Position numbers and translations under genes: made by a program. DNA of 64,000 bases, taken from assembly GCF_000185365.1 (NCBI RefSeq), contig NZ_GL622241.1, positions 99,853 through 163,852 of the forward strand, given 5' to 3'. The first letter of the stretch is position 1. Each line of letters begins with the position of its first letter. The stretch is from Enterococcus italicus DSM 15952. Its GTDB lineage: Bacteria; Bacillota; Bacilli; Lactobacillales; Enterococcaceae. The notes below the pieces were generated by a model, which did no database searches, was not told the DNA's origin, and worked only from the letters and a program-made list of their open reading frames with translations. Below, piece by piece: positions 45,170-54,884 of the stretch.

Positions 45170-47359
45170 ATGATTGTTTTAAAAAGAAAAGATGAGCAAT
45201 CTTCTATCGTCCACAATCAGTTAAAAAAAATGAAAGTTGTTAAACGTGATGGACGCTTTGTTGTCTTTGATGATCAAAAAATTTATGATGCCTTGCTCAA
45301 AGCCACACAACAAGTCAATGGACCGTTACAAGCTAGCGACCATCAAGTCATTCATCAAATTGTTACTCAAATCAACCAAGAAATCGCTGCTCGCTTTAAA
45401 AAAAATGTCAAAATTTATGAAATCCAAAACATCGTGGAGCATACGTTAATTCAAAATCACTTGTATCAATTGGCAGAGCATTATATGCACTATCGTTCTC
45501 AACGTGACTTAGAGCGTGAACAAGCTCTAGATATTAATGTCACGATTGATAAGTTACGCAATCGCGATCAGACAGTCGTCAATGAAAATGCCAATAAAGA
45601 TAGCAATGTGTTTAATACCCAACGCGATTTAACAGCTGGGATTGTTGGCAAATCAATTGGGCTAAAGATGTTGCCACCGCATGTCGCAAATGCACATCAA
45701 AAAGGGGACATTCATTACCATGATTTGGATTATCATCCCTATGCACCCATGACTAACTGTTGCTTGATAGATTTTCAAAGCATGCTTAATGAAGGGTTTA
45801 AGATGGGCAATGCTGATGTTGAATCACCAAAGTCCATTCAAACCGCGACTGCTCAAATATCGCAAATTATTGCCAATGTCGCTTCGAGTCAATATGGTGG
45901 CTGCTCAGCTGATCGTATTGATGAACTCCTCGCTCCTTTTGCGAAATTGAATTACGACAAGCACTTGGCCGATGCACGAGAATGGATTGATGGCGAGAAA
46001 AAGCAACATGCCTTCGCAAAAAAGAAAACGAAAAAAGATATTTTTGATGCCATGCAAAGTCTGGAGTACGAAATCAATACGCTATTTACTTCAAATGGCC
46101 AGACGCCATTCACTTCGCTTGGCTTTGGCTTAGGCTTAAATTGGTATGAGCGAGAAATTCAAAAAGCCATTTTGCAAATCCGCATTAACGGTCTAGGAAG
46201 CGAACATCGCACGGCGATTTTTCCGAAGCTCATTTTTAGCTTAAAGTCAGGTGTAAACCTAAACCCACAAGATCCAAACTACGACATCAAACAACTCGCA
46301 TTAACTTGTGCCACAAAGCGCATGTATCCAGACGTCTTGAATTACGATAAGCTGGTCGAGCTGACTGGGAGCTTTAAAGTGCCGATGGGTTGTCGTTCAT
46401 TTCTTCAAGGATGGCAAGATGAAACAGGCAAAGAAGTCAATGTTGGCCGTATGAATCTAGGGGTCGTGACAGTGAATTTACCTCGCATCGCACTAGAAGC
46501 CCATGGTGATCGCGAGCGTTTTTGGATGTTATTTGAAGAACGGATGAGCATTGTGAAAGATGCCTTGGTCTATCGTGTCCAACGATGCAAAGAAGCCACA
46601 CCTGCAAATGCGCCGATTTTATATATGTATGGCGCGTTTGGCAAGCGACTTCAAAAAAATCAATCGGTCGATGAGCTTTTCCGCCACCGCAGAGCCACTG
46701 TCTCTTTGGGCTACATTGGCTTATATGAAACAGCTGCAGCCTTTTTTGGCGGCGATTGGGAACACACGTCTGCTGCCAAAGCGTTCACATTAGACATAGT
46801 GAAGGCCTTAAAAGCTCATGCAGATGCGTGGTCAGATGAGTATGACTACCATTTTAGCGTCTACTCCACGCCAAGTGAAAGCTTAACCGACCGCTTCTGC
46901 CGCTTGGACACGGAAAAATTTGGTCGAGTGAAAGATATTACCGATAAAGAATATTACACAAACAGTTTTCACTTTGATGTACGGAAAAATCCGACACCGT
47001 TTGAAAAAATTGCCTTTGAAATGGACTATCCTGCTTATTGTTCAGGTGGATTCATTCACTATTGTGAGTACCCAGTCTTGCAACAAAATAAAAAAGCCCT
47101 TGAGGCAGTTTGGGACTATGCCTACTCAAGAGTTGGCTATTTAGGAACCAATACGCCAATTGATCATTGCTATCAATGTGGCTTTGAAGGAGACTTCCAT
47201 CCAACTGAGCGAGGTTTTGAATGCCCTCAATGTGGCAATCATGATCCAAAAAGTTGTGACGTGGTCAAGCGTACGTGTGGCTATCTAGGGAATCCCCAAG
47301 CCCGCCCGATGGTTCACGGTCGACACAAAGAAATCTCTGCTCGTGTAAAAAATATGTAA
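45170..47359 (+). CDS. nrdD: Anaerobic ribonucleoside-triphosphate reductase
   Basis: NrdD is the oxygen-sensitive class III reductase that makes dNTPs anaerobically with a glycyl radical. The 729-residue protein has an N-terminal ATP-cone (VVKRDGRFVVFDDQKIYDAL, ~23-110), the radical domain, a C-terminal zinc site (CYQCGFEG and CPQCGNHD) and the glycyl-radical motif RTCGYLGNP. AAGGAG lies 11 bases before the ATG. It is followed by its activase nrdG and controlled by NrdR boxes. Confidence 0.97.
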   Translation: MIVLKRKDEQSSIVHNQLKKMKVVKRDGRFVVFDDQKIYDALLKATQQVNGPLQASDHQVIHQIVTQINQEIAARFKKNVKIYEIQNIVEHTLIQNHLYQLAEHYMHYRSQRDLEREQALDINVTIDKLRNRDQTVVNENANKDSNVFNTQRDLTAGIVGKSIGLKMLPPHVANAHQKGDIHYHDLDYHPYAPMTNCCLIDFQSMLNEGFKMGNADVESPKSIQTATAQISQIIANVASSQYGGCSADRIDELLAPFAKLNYDKHLADAREWIDGEKKQHAFAKKKTKKDIFDAMQSLEYEINTLFTSNGQTPFTSLGFGLGLNWYEREIQKAILQIRINGLGSEHRTAIFPKLIFSLKSGVNLNPQDPNYDIKQLALTCATKRMYPDVLNYDKLVELTGSFKVPMGCRSFLQGWQDETGKEVNVGRMNLGVVTVNLPRIALEAHGDRERFWMLFEERMSIVKDALVYRVQRCKEATPANAPILYMYGAFGKRLQKNQSVDELFRHRRATVSLGYIGLYETAAAFFGGDWEHTSAAKAFTLDIVKALKAHADAWSDEYDYHFSVYSTPSESLTDRFCRLDTEKFGRVKDITDKEYYTNSFHFDVRKNPTPFEKIAFEMDYPAYCSGGFIHYCEYPVLQQNKKALEAVWDYAYSRVGYLGTNTPIDHCYQCGFEGDFHPTERGFECPQCGNHDPKSCDVVKRTCGYLGNPQARPMVHGRHKEISARVKNM

Positions 47360-47374
47360 AAAGGGGCGCTCACG

Positions 47375-47947
47375 ATGCGAAATCCACAACCAAAAGAATG
47401 GCTTGCAAGCCAATACAGTCAACACTATGTTGCTGATTACAAACCATTTAACTTTGTTGACGGCCAAGGCGTCCGAAATAGCCTCTATGTCAGTGGCTGC
47501 CTCTTTGCTTGCGAAGGGTGCTTTAATAAAGCAGTCCAAAATTTTCGCTATGGGCAACCATTTACGCCAGCTTTATTGGAGCAAATCATTGCTGATTTAA
47601 GCCATGATTATGTGCAAGGTCTCACACTTCTAGGTGGGGAACCATTTTTAAATACCGCTGTTTGCCTACAAGTCGTTCGATCAGTCCGAGCTACCTATGG
47701 CCCAAAAAAAGATATCTGGTCATGGAGTGGCTATACTTTTGAAGAATTATTGCTTGAGTCACAAGACAAACTTGATTTATTAGCCGAACTTGATGTGCTA
47801 GTCGATGGGCGCTTTGAGCTAACTAAGCGAGACTTATCCTTGCAATTTCGCGGCAGCAGCAATCAACGAATACTCGACGTCCCAGCTTCCTTAAAGCAAA
47901 AAAAGGCCATCATTTGGTCCGAATGCATCGACGCTGATCGACACTAA
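47375..47947 (+). CDS. nrdG: Anaerobic ribonucleotide reductase activating protein
   Basis: NrdG is the radical-SAM activase that installs the glycyl radical on NrdD. The 190-residue protein shows the iron-sulfur motif CLFACEGCFN, followed by GLTLLGGEPFLN. It lies 15 bp after nrdD with AAAGGGGCG upstream. Confidence 0.96.
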   Translation: MRNPQPKEWLASQYSQHYVADYKPFNFVDGQGVRNSLYVSGCLFACEGCFNKAVQNFRYGQPFTPALLEQIIADLSHDYVQGLTLLGGEPFLNTAVCLQVVRSVRATYGPKKDIWSWSGYTFEELLLESQDKLDLLAELDVLVDGRFELTKRDLSLQFRGSSNQRILDVPASLKQKKAIIWSECIDADRH

Positions 47948-48072
47948 TGAAAGAGAATGAGCAAATGACTGATGGGTCGAGAGCGTTGCTTTTAAAACAC
48001 CGTTTGTTCATATATAAAGACATGAGAGGTTACTAAATTTGTCCTGAAAATTTCAAGACTCACTATGATGAC

Positions 48073-48129
48073 AAAAAGACAGAAGTCCCAAAGTTTGAGA
48101 GATAACTTTCAGATTTTCTGTCTTTTTTC
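48073..48129. terminator. Bidirectional terminator between nrdG and dinB
   Basis: The arms AAAAAGACAGAA and TTCTGTCTTTTTT with inner AAAGTT/AACTTT pairing have T-runs on both strands. It separates the convergent nrdDG and dinB. The preceding ~120 bp hold nothing I can identify. Confidence 0.82.
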
Positions 48130-48152
48130 TAGCTATTGCTAACCATTTTTTT

Positions 48153-49277
48153 CTAATCTGAAACATTCGTTTGCCATAGCGGTAGCTCAATATTTTCATA
48201 CGTCAAAGGATTCAGTCCCGTCACCGTAACGCCTAAAAGACGTATTCCTCGATCGACTTGATTCTCCTCCTCAAATAATACGCTCGCAACGGAAAAAATC
48301 TCTTCTTTGCGATGCGTGGCTCGATTCAGCGTCATCCGTTTGGTTTTTGTGACAAAGTCGGCAGTCCTCATCTTTAAAACGACAATATTGCCATGACGCT
48401 CTAGCTTCTTCAGCAGGTCAGCTACTTCTTCTGAAAGCTGTCGCAATTGCGTCAAGCAACTTTCTTCTGTCGTTAACAGCGTCCCATATGTGCGCTCTTT
48501 CCCGACTGACTTACGCTCTCTTGTCGTTACGACTGGCGAAAGATGGATACCTCTCACTTTTCGAAACAAGGAATAGCCCATCTTGCCAAACTGCTGAATC
48601 AAAAAAAATTCATCCTTCTCATATAAATCAGCACCAGTATGTATCCCTAGTTCATGCATTTTAGGGACAGTCTTTTTCCCTACGCCGTGAAATTTTTCAA
48701 TCGGCAATTTCTTTAGAAAAGCCACCGCATCTTCTGGCATCACGACTGTCAAACCGCGCGGCTTTTGATAGTCAGACGCCAATTTAGCTAAAAACTTATT
48801 ATAGCTGACACCCGCTGAACAGGTTAACTGCAACTCATGCCAAATATCATACTGAATACATTTGGCGACTTTGATGGCCGATTTCGCTTGAATCTTATTT
48901 TCTGTGACATCAAGATAGGCCTCGTCAATCGACATTGGCTCGACAAGATCTGTATAGCGCTGAAATATCTCTCTAACTTGTTTCGAGACTGCGCGATACT
49001 TCTCGTAATTGCCAGGTAGAAATACCGCTTGCGGGCAAAGTTCATAGGCTTTTTGGGCACTCATCGCCGAGTGAATGCCATATTGGCGTGCCAAATAATT
49101 TGCTGTCGTCACGACCCCGCGACCACCTGTATCTTTCGGATGACGCGCAATGACTAGTGGGCTTTTGGCCAATGAAGGTGCATCTCTTTCTTCGACAGAG
49201 GCAAAGAATGCGTCCATATCAATATGAATAATTTTTCTTGAAAGATCATTTTTTAACGGAAATGATAATTCACTCAT
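48153..49277 (-). CDS. dinB: DNA polymerase IV (Y-family)
   Basis: This is an error-prone translesion polymerase. The 374-residue protein has [17 protein letters not shown] (catalytic Asp), [26 protein letters not shown] (catalytic Asp-Glu), [17 protein letters not shown], helix-hairpin-helix [14 protein letters not shown], and a little-finger domain. It stands alone. Its promoter contains a LexA/DinR-type box, indicating SOS control. Confidence 0.96.
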   Translation of the reverse strand: MSELSFPLKNDLSRKIIHIDMDAFFASVEERDAPSLAKSPLVIARHPKDTGGRGVVTTANYLARQYGIHSAMSAQKAYELCPQAVFLPGNYEKYRAVSKQVREIFQRYTDLVEPMSIDEAYLDVTENKIQAKSAIKVAKCIQYDIWHELQLTCSAGVSYNKFLAKLASDYQKPRGLTVVMPEDAVAFLKKLPIEKFHGVGKKTVPKMHELGIHTGADLYEKDEFFLIQQFGKMGYSLFRKVRGIHLSPVVTTRERKSVGKERTYGTLLTTEESCLTQLRQLSEEVADLLKKLERHGNIVVLKMRTADFVTKTKRMTLNRATHRKEEIFSVASVLFEEENQVDRGIRLLGVTVTGLNPLTYENIELPLWQTNVSD

Positions 49278-49297
49278 CTAGCCTCACCTCACATATA

Positions 49298-49326
49298 GTA
49301 TATACCAAACGAACGTTCGCTATCAA
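49298..49326 (-). promoter_or_regulatory. dinB promoter with LexA-type SOS box in the spacer
   Basis: The minus strand reads TTGATA, 17 bp, TATACT. The spacer holds CGAACGTTCGTTTG (49306-49319), which fits the firmicute LexA/DinR consensus CGAAC-N4-GTTYG. A repressor there would block RNA polymerase. Confidence 0.78.
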
Positions 49327-49384
49327 CAAAAGCACTTTTGCTAAAAGCATTTTGGTTTGCTTCATCCATTCAAAAATCGCAACT

Positions 49385-49423
49385 CAACTTGTATTAAATC
49401 TATATACAAGTTGTCTTTTTTTT
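49385..49423 (+). promoter_or_regulatory. Hairpin with T-run in the fbp upstream region
   Basis: A 10-bp stem, CAACTTGTAT/ATACAAGTTG, is followed by TC and eight or nine Ts, about 30 bp before fbp. It looks like an intrinsic terminator in the leader. It may attenuate fbp or stop plus-strand transcription coming from the dinB promoter region. No T-box or known riboswitch motif was seen. Confidence 0.5.
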
Positions 49424-49452
49424 GCTATAGTTCACTTATTGAGGTGAAGAGA

Positions 49453-51378
49453 ATGAATCAGGAAAAATACTATGGTTTATTGAAAGAAACGTTTGCAAGT
49501 AGAGAGAGAGTTGCGACTGAATTAATTAACTTAGAAGCAATACTCCATCTTCCCAAAGGTACTGAGCACTTTTTAAGCGATGTCCATGGTGAATTTGAAG
49601 CTTTTGATCACGTCTTGAGAAATGGCTCTGGCAGTGTCAAAGAAAAGCTACAAGAGTATCTCGCGTTAGAACCGATTGAAGAAAATGAATTAGCTACCTT
49701 AATCTATTATCCCCAACAAAAACTCACACAAATCAAAACGATCCATTCGACAAGCGACCTACCTACTTGGTATGAGCAAAAAATTATTTTATTGGTAAAA
49801 ATGATTACCTTTTCGAGCAAAAAATACACGCGCTCCAAAGTTCGCAAAGCATTGCCTGAGCGCTTTCGCTATATTATCGAAGAATTACTGACCGAAACTC
49901 AAAAAGACCAAGAAAAGGCCTTTTATGTCCATGATATCATCAAAAAAATCATTCAGCTTGGACAGGCCGATGAGCTCATCGAAGACTTGGCAACGACGAT
50001 TCAACGGCTTGTCGTCGATCATCTACACGTGGTCGGCGATATCTATGACCGTGGTCCGGCACCCGATGCTATCATGGACCGATTGTTGACGTATCACTCA
50101 GTCGACATCCAGTGGGGCAATCATGATATTGTTTGGATGGCAGCTATGGCTGGTTCCAAATTATCATTGATGAATTTGATTCGCATTTGTGCCCGTTACG
50201 GGAATTTAGACATTTTAGAAGAGCGCTATGGTGTATCTATTCGCTCATTGGTTGACTATAGTCGTAAGCATTATACCGTGTCAGATCCATTTTTACCCAA
50301 ATTAACTGGCAATGAGACGTGCAACGTGTCTGAAAAAGAAACACTGGCACTCGTTCAAGAAGCGACTGCCATTTTACAATTCAAGCTGGAAGGGCAACTC
50401 ATTCATCGCCGGCCTGAATTTAAGATGAATCATCGCAAAGTGCTTGAAGCAATCGATGCAGATGAAATGACGATTGTCCTTGATGGGAAGACTCATCCAC
50501 TCCAAGATTTCCAAGCACCAACTGTCGATTGGAACGACCCCACTGCCTTGACTGCTGAAGAAGAGCAATTGATTACACAGCTAATGCATAACTTTCAATC
50601 TTCTGAGCGCTTAAAACGACACATGGATTTCTTAATTGAAAAAGGGAGCATGTATTTGTGCTACAATCATAATCTGCTCATCCACGGGTGCATCCCGCTC
50701 CATGAAAATGGCGATTTTAAGTCACTCCGTATCGACCAATGCCATTATTCTGGTAAAGAGCTACTGGACTTTTTCGACCGTCAAGTCCGAGCTAGCTATA
50801 CTCAACCACACGTACATGAGGATTTAGCAACGGATATTTTATGGTACTTGTGGACTGGTGAATGCTCCTCACTCTTTGGTAAAAATGCCATGACAACCTT
50901 TGAACGCTATTATATTAAAGACAAGAAGACCCATGTGGAAAAGAAGAATGCTTACTATCATCTCCGTGATCAAGAACAAATTTGTCAGGAGATTTTACAG
51001 GCCTTTCATCTTCCTATCGATGGCCATATTATTAATGGACATACACCTGTCAAAGAAAAAAATGGTGAGAACCCAGTGAAAGCCAATGGACGGATGCTAG
51101 TAATTGACGGTGGCTTTGCCAAAAGCTATCAAAAAGAGACCGGCATCGCTGGCTATACATTACTGTCTAATAGCTACGGCTTACAATTAGTCGCTCATCA
51201 GCCATTTACTTCGGTGACCGAAGCCGTGCAGACAGGAACAGATATCATCTCGACTCGTCGACTTGTCGAAAAAGTCACCCATCGCAAAACCGTCAAAGAA
51301 ACAAATATTGGCCGAGAAATCGTCGATGAAATAGCCGATTTGACCTATCTTTATGATCATTTTGATCGCATAAACTAA
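49453..51378 (+). CDS. fbp: Fructose-1,6-bisphosphatase class III
   Basis: Fbp hydrolyses fructose-1,6-bisphosphate for gluconeogenesis. The 641-residue protein belongs to the large firmicute class III, with phosphoesterase motifs FLSDVHGEFEAFDHVLRNG, VVGDIYDRGPAPDAIMD, IQWGNHDIVWMAAMAG and INGHTPVKEKNGENP. The ATG at 49453 follows GAGGTGAAGAGA; an in-frame ATG at 49357 would read through the hairpin. It can supply hexose phosphate for the glg operon. Confidence 0.96.
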   Translation: MNQEKYYGLLKETFASRERVATELINLEAILHLPKGTEHFLSDVHGEFEAFDHVLRNGSGSVKEKLQEYLALEPIEENELATLIYYPQQKLTQIKTIHSTSDLPTWYEQKIILLVKMITFSSKKYTRSKVRKALPERFRYIIEELLTETQKDQEKAFYVHDIIKKIIQLGQADELIEDLATTIQRLVVDHLHVVGDIYDRGPAPDAIMDRLLTYHSVDIQWGNHDIVWMAAMAGSKLSLMNLIRICARYGNLDILEERYGVSIRSLVDYSRKHYTVSDPFLPKLTGNETCNVSEKETLALVQEATAILQFKLEGQLIHRRPEFKMNHRKVLEAIDADEMTIVLDGKTHPLQDFQAPTVDWNDPTALTAEEEQLITQLMHNFQSSERLKRHMDFLIEKGSMYLCYNHNLLIHGCIPLHENGDFKSLRIDQCHYSGKELLDFFDRQVRASYTQPHVHEDLATDILWYLWTGECSSLFGKNAMTTFERYYIKDKKTHVEKKNAYYHLRDQEQICQEILQAFHLPIDGHIINGHTPVKEKNGENPVKANGRMLVIDGGFAKSYQKETGIAGYTLLSNSYGLQLVAHQPFTSVTEAVQTGTDIISTRRLVEKVTHRKTVKETNIGREIVDEIADLTYLYDHFDRIN

Positions 51379-51434
51379 AAAAAACCAGAAAATCCACAAG
51401 ACATTTCTCAAACTTGTGGATTTTCTGGTTTTTT
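51378..51434. terminator. Bidirectional terminator between fbp and rsmI
   Basis: A perfect 22-bp inverted repeat (AAAACCAGAAAATCCACAAG and complement) has A/T-runs on both sides. It serves the convergent genes fbp (plus) and rsmI (minus). Confidence 0.92.
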
Positions 51435-51494
51435 ACTTGTCGTTCGTCTCGCCATTTTAGTCGGATTATCAGCAAACCACTGATGCCTTGTCTG

Positions 51495-52364
51495 CTACTC
51501 CTCTTGATGATAGGCGCTATATAATTCTTGTCTAGATAGCCCTGTTTCCTTAGCAACTTCTTTGATTGCTTTTGTGGCTTTTGTACCAGCTGCGACCCGT
51601 GTGGCAATCATTTCAAGACCGTCTTCAAGTGAATACTCAGCTAGGATTGGTTCTTCTTCAAGTTTCCCTGCAACTAGCAAGCAGCATTCCCCTTTTAACA
51701 CTGTCTCTTGCAAATACTCACAAAGTTCATCAATCGATCCGCGTATGTATTCCTCATGAATCTTGGTCAACTCGCGACAAATAACTACTTGGCGCTCACC
51801 GCCAAACACCATCCGCATCGCTTCGAGCGTAGCAGCGACCCGATATGGGGACTCATAAAAAATCAGCGTCGCAACTTGATCGGCTAATTTTTGTAATTCT
51901 TCGACTTGTTTTTTCTTTTTCCTTGGTAAAAAACCATAAAAATAATGAGGCTGCGGTGTCAATCCTGAAGCAATCAAAGCTGTAAGACCAGCAGTCGGCC
52001 CTGGTACGGCAACGACAGGAATCTGCTCTTGAATACACGCGACTACTAATTCATGACCTGGGTCACTAATCGATGGCATCCCAGCATCACTCACTTGCGC
52101 TATCGTCTTACCATCTTTTAATAGCTTAATTAACTGCGGCACACGCTCACGATAGTTGTGCTCATGGAGACTCATCTGTGGGACTTGACTATCAATATGA
52201 TTTAATAATTTTTGTGTATTACGTGTATCCTCACTGGCAATTAGATCACATTCTTTTAACAACTTGCAACTGCGTAACGTCATGTCGTCTAGATTGCCAA
52301 TCGGCGTAGGAACCAAATACAACGTCCCAGAAACTTGGGTTTGATAACTCTTTTGTTGAAACAC
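51495..52364 (-). CDS. rsmI: 16S rRNA (cytidine-1402-2-prime-O)-methyltransferase
   Basis: RsmI methylates the ribose of C1402 in 16S rRNA. The 289-residue SAM-dependent tetrapyrrole-methylase-fold protein shows LYLVPTPIGNLDDMTLR, LIASEDTRNTQKLL, VSDAGMPSISDPG and VPGPTAGLTALIASGL. It is downstream of yabA across a terminator, so it likely has its own promoter or depends on read-through. The GIY-YIG gene yazA, often between them, is absent. Confidence 0.95.
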   Translation of the reverse strand: MFQQKSYQTQVSGTLYLVPTPIGNLDDMTLRSCKLLKECDLIASEDTRNTQKLLNHIDSQVPQMSLHEHNYRERVPQLIKLLKDGKTIAQVSDAGMPSISDPGHELVVACIQEQIPVVAVPGPTAGLTALIASGLTPQPHYFYGFLPRKKKKQVEELQKLADQVATLIFYESPYRVAATLEAMRMVFGGERQVVICRELTKIHEEYIRGSIDELCEYLQETVLKGECCLLVAGKLEEEPILAEYSLEDGLEMIATRVAAGTKATKAIKEVAKETGLSRQELYSAYHQEE

Positions 52365-52383
52365 GAAATTTCTCCTCTACTAT

Positions 52384-52419
52384 TTAGAAAAAGAGAGAGT
52401 AAGCTACCCTCTCTTTTTT
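52384..52419 (-). terminator. Terminator after yabA
   Basis: The stem AAAAAGAGAG/CTCTCTTTTTT is followed by a T-run on the minus strand and overlaps the yabA stop codon. Confidence 0.7.
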
Positions 52420-52771
52420 ATTTGCCAATTTCTCGATAGATTACTTCCAAACAAAATGCACACGGCTCATCGCGTTCCCTCCTAGAACCATAAAGGTCAT
52501 AGCAGACATGAAAGCCTTCTTCATATATCTTCTCTAAGTTCATACGTGACTTGGATAGCTCTTGCTTGACCTTTTCGGCTGGTGTTTCAGCAATATGATT
52601 CAACTCACGAATATGATCTCTCAGTCGTTGATTTTCGAGTTCAAGTTGGGTATTTTTTTCAACAATATCTTGTAATGTCGTCTTCATTGAGCCTAGATTA
52701 GCTAATAGTGCTTGTAATTCCTCTTCAAAATCATTTAATCCATCGTAGACAGTGCGCTTATCCATTTTCAT
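52418..52771 (-). CDS. yabA: DNA replication initiation control protein YabA
   Basis: YabA binds DnaA and the sliding clamp to restrain re-initiation. The 117-residue protein has an N-terminal coiled coil (FEEELQALLANLGSMKTTLQ) and a C-terminal zinc domain with GFHVCYDLYGSRR and DEPCAFCLEVIYRE. The ATG at 52771 lies six bases after AGGTG and overlaps the ricT end; an ATG two codons later is the alternative. Confidence 0.94.
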   Translation of the reverse strand: MKMDKRTVYDGLNDFEEELQALLANLGSMKTTLQDIVEKNTQLELENQRLRDHIRELNHIAETPAEKVKQELSKSRMNLEKIYEEGFHVCYDLYGSRRERDEPCAFCLEVIYREIGK

Positions 52772-53591
52772 GCGTTTCACCTGCTTTGACGAATTCCTGT
52801 AGCTCTTCACTATCGTATTCGACAGTAGTCTGATCATGTCCAAATAATCTTACTTGAACAACCCGTGAGAGCATATTTAAGCCCGTCACTCTTCCTTTGC
52901 CATCAGGTGTAAGTATTTCTTGACCATAGTCAGGCATCTCTTTTTTGGCTTCTGCATAAGTATCATTTTCATAGGCCAAACAACACATCAAGCGACCACA
53001 CAGGCCAGAAATCTTGGTCGGATTTAATGATAGGCCTTGGTCTTTTGCCATCTTAATCGATACTGGAACAAAATCACCTAAAAACGTCGAACAACACAAC
53101 TGCCGTCCACAAGGCCCTATACCGCCTATTAATTTGGCTTCATCCCGGACACCAATCTGACGTAATTCAATCCGTGTACGGAACACACTTGCTAAGTCTT
53201 TGACCAATTCCCGAAAATCGATGCGCCCATCGGCTGTAAATTGAAAAATCATTTTAGAGCGATCAAATGAATATTCGACATGCACTAATTTCATTTCTAA
53301 TTCGCGTTGGCGAATCTTTTTCTTTGCTATTTGTAAGGCTTCTGCGGCCTCTTTTAGATTTTTTTGGTGCTTTGTTTCATCGTCGCCTGTTGCTCTTCGA
53401 ATAATCGTTTTTAACTGTTGTGGCACATCATCTTTATGGACCGACTTGTTCGGAATAACGACCTTTGTATAATAGACTGATTCTTGTGAATGTACTAAAA
53501 CTGCATCACCATATTGAAAGACTTCTTTTCCAGGAGAAAAATAGTATATTTGGCCAGCTTCTTTATAGCGTATACCAATCACTTCAACCAT
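52758..53591 (-). CDS. ricT: PSP1-domain protein RicT (YaaT)
   Basis: This 277-residue PSP1 protein is the YaaT/RicT member of the RicAFT complex, which in Bacillus carries Fe-S clusters and assists RNase Y in mRNA maturation. Conserved cysteines cluster in IGPCGRQLCCSTFLGDF and GLCGRLMCCLAYE. Gene order holB-ricT-yabA is conserved across Firmicutes. Confidence 0.93.
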   Translation of the reverse strand: MVEVIGIRYKEAGQIYYFSPGKEVFQYGDAVLVHSQESVYYTKVVIPNKSVHKDDVPQQLKTIIRRATGDDETKHQKNLKEAAEALQIAKKKIRQRELEMKLVHVEYSFDRSKMIFQFTADGRIDFRELVKDLASVFRTRIELRQIGVRDEAKLIGGIGPCGRQLCCSTFLGDFVPVSIKMAKDQGLSLNPTKISGLCGRLMCCLAYENDTYAEAKKEMPDYGQEILTPDGKGRVTGLNMLSRVVQVRLFGHDQTTVEYDSEELQEFVKAGETHENG

Positions 53592-53608
53592 GGGAATCCC
53601 CCTCTACC

Positions 53609-54535
53609 TTACTTATACTTCTTATTGAGTAATCGCAACGCTAACTGCTCCGCAACATTTTGAAACGAAACATTGGCTGCTAATTTTTTCTTTGCATCTA
53701 AGATAGCTTCCAACGCGTTCGAATCAGCCAGTTGTCCTTGCTTTAATTCTTGCTGATACAATAGTTGCAACAGCTGCAAAAGGCGCTCTTGCTGAGACCG
53801 TTCTTTGGCTTTAGGCACTAGCTTTCGTTGCACGAATAAATACGCATTGGGACTTTGATTTTTCAGCAGTTGAAACCATTTGTTTACGCTATCCTTAGCA
53901 TCATTAAACCATTCATCCGTAGAGATTTCAACTGCTTTCTCAAAACTATTGGTCAGTTGTACCAATAGTTTTGCAGTCAAAAGAGGAATTTCTATTTCTT
54001 GTAATCGTTCAAACAATCGGTCTTTTGATAATGGTGAAAAGTGTAGCACTTGACACCTTGATTGAATCGTCGGCAAGATTTTTCCTAAGGCATTGGTCTC
54101 TAGCATCGCCACAAACGTTCCTTCAGGTTCTTCCAAAAATTTCAATAAACTATTGGCAGCTTGAACGCTCATCTTATCTGCTTCTTGAATAATAAAACAT
54201 TGCAACTTTTGTTCAAATCCAGACTTGGTGAATTCACTTTGAAGTTGGCGGATTTGCTCGACTTTAATTGTCAGTCCATCCGGTTTTACGACGCGGACGT
54301 TTGGGTGCTCGCCTTGGTCAATTCTGACGCATTGCATGCAGTGATTGCATGGATTGCCTGCTTGTGGCTCTTCACAAAAAAGACGTTTGGCAATCCAAAG
54401 ACTTGCTTCATGCTTGCCAGTCCCTTGGTCGCCTTCAAAAAGATAAGCATGAGCCAAATGCCCATGCTCAATCATTTTTTTTATTTGCTTGAAAAGCCGC
54501 GGCTGGTGTGTAGCTAAAAAAGTAGTTTCTTCCAT
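53609..54535 (-). CDS. holB: DNA polymerase III subunit delta-prime
   Basis: This is the clamp-loader subunit. The 308-residue AAA+ protein has FEGDQGTGKHEASL (P-loop), a zinc module NPCNHCMQCVRID, IIQEADKMSVQAANSLLKFL (Walker B/SRC region) and TIQSRCQVLHF. The start at 54535 follows AAAGGAGAAG; upstream in-frame codons belong to the darA gene. It lies 14 bp after that gene. Confidence 0.95.
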   Translation of the reverse strand: MEETTFLATHQPRLFKQIKKMIEHGHLAHAYLFEGDQGTGKHEASLWIAKRLFCEEPQAGNPCNHCMQCVRIDQGEHPNVRVVKPDGLTIKVEQIRQLQSEFTKSGFEQKLQCFIIQEADKMSVQAANSLLKFLEEPEGTFVAMLETNALGKILPTIQSRCQVLHFSPLSKDRLFERLQEIEIPLLTAKLLVQLTNSFEKAVEISTDEWFNDAKDSVNKWFQLLKNQSPNAYLFVQRKLVPKAKERSQQERLLQLLQLLYQQELKQGQLADSNALEAILDAKKKLAANVSFQNVAEQLALRLLNKKYK

Positions 54536-54549
54536 CGCTTGCTTCTCCT

Positions 54550-54879
54550 TTAATATTGATGGAATCCTTCCATTGGTAAGACGAACACTGTCGCACCACC
54601 AACTTCTACTTCTACAGGATAAGGTACTTGTCCATCTAACGAAATATCTAATGACATCGGGGTCGATACGTATTGACGACGAGACTGGCATGCTTTTTTG
54701 ATGAGCTCTAATGTTTCGTCTACGCGTTCGTCTTCAATCCCGATAATAAATGTGCTGTTACCGGCTTTTAAAAACCCACCAGTTGATGAGAGCTTGGTCG
54801 CACGAATATTGGCATCGATAAATTCATTTGCTAAACGGTTACTATCTTTGTCTTGAACAATTGCTATAATTAATTTCAT
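54550..54879 (-). CDS. darA: PII-like cyclic-di-AMP receptor (DarA/PstA)
   Basis: This 109-residue PII-like protein (YaaQ/DUF970) binds cyclic-di-AMP. Features: MKLIIAIVQDKDSNRLANEF, STGGFLKAGNSTFIIGIED and GGATVFVLPMEGFHQ. It is encoded between tmk and holB as in other Firmicutes. The downstream target of this receptor is not settled. The ATG at 54879 follows GAGGAGTGAG. Confidence 0.94.
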   Translation of the reverse strand: MKLIIAIVQDKDSNRLANEFIDANIRATKLSSTGGFLKAGNSTFIIGIEDERVDETLELIKKACQSRRQYVSTPMSLDISLDGQVPYPVEVEVGGATVFVLPMEGFHQY

Positions 54880-54884
54880 GTTTC

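Noticed and set aside
46560..46793. Alternative plus-strand frame inside nrdD
   Set aside because: It is a shadow frame of a conserved coding region.
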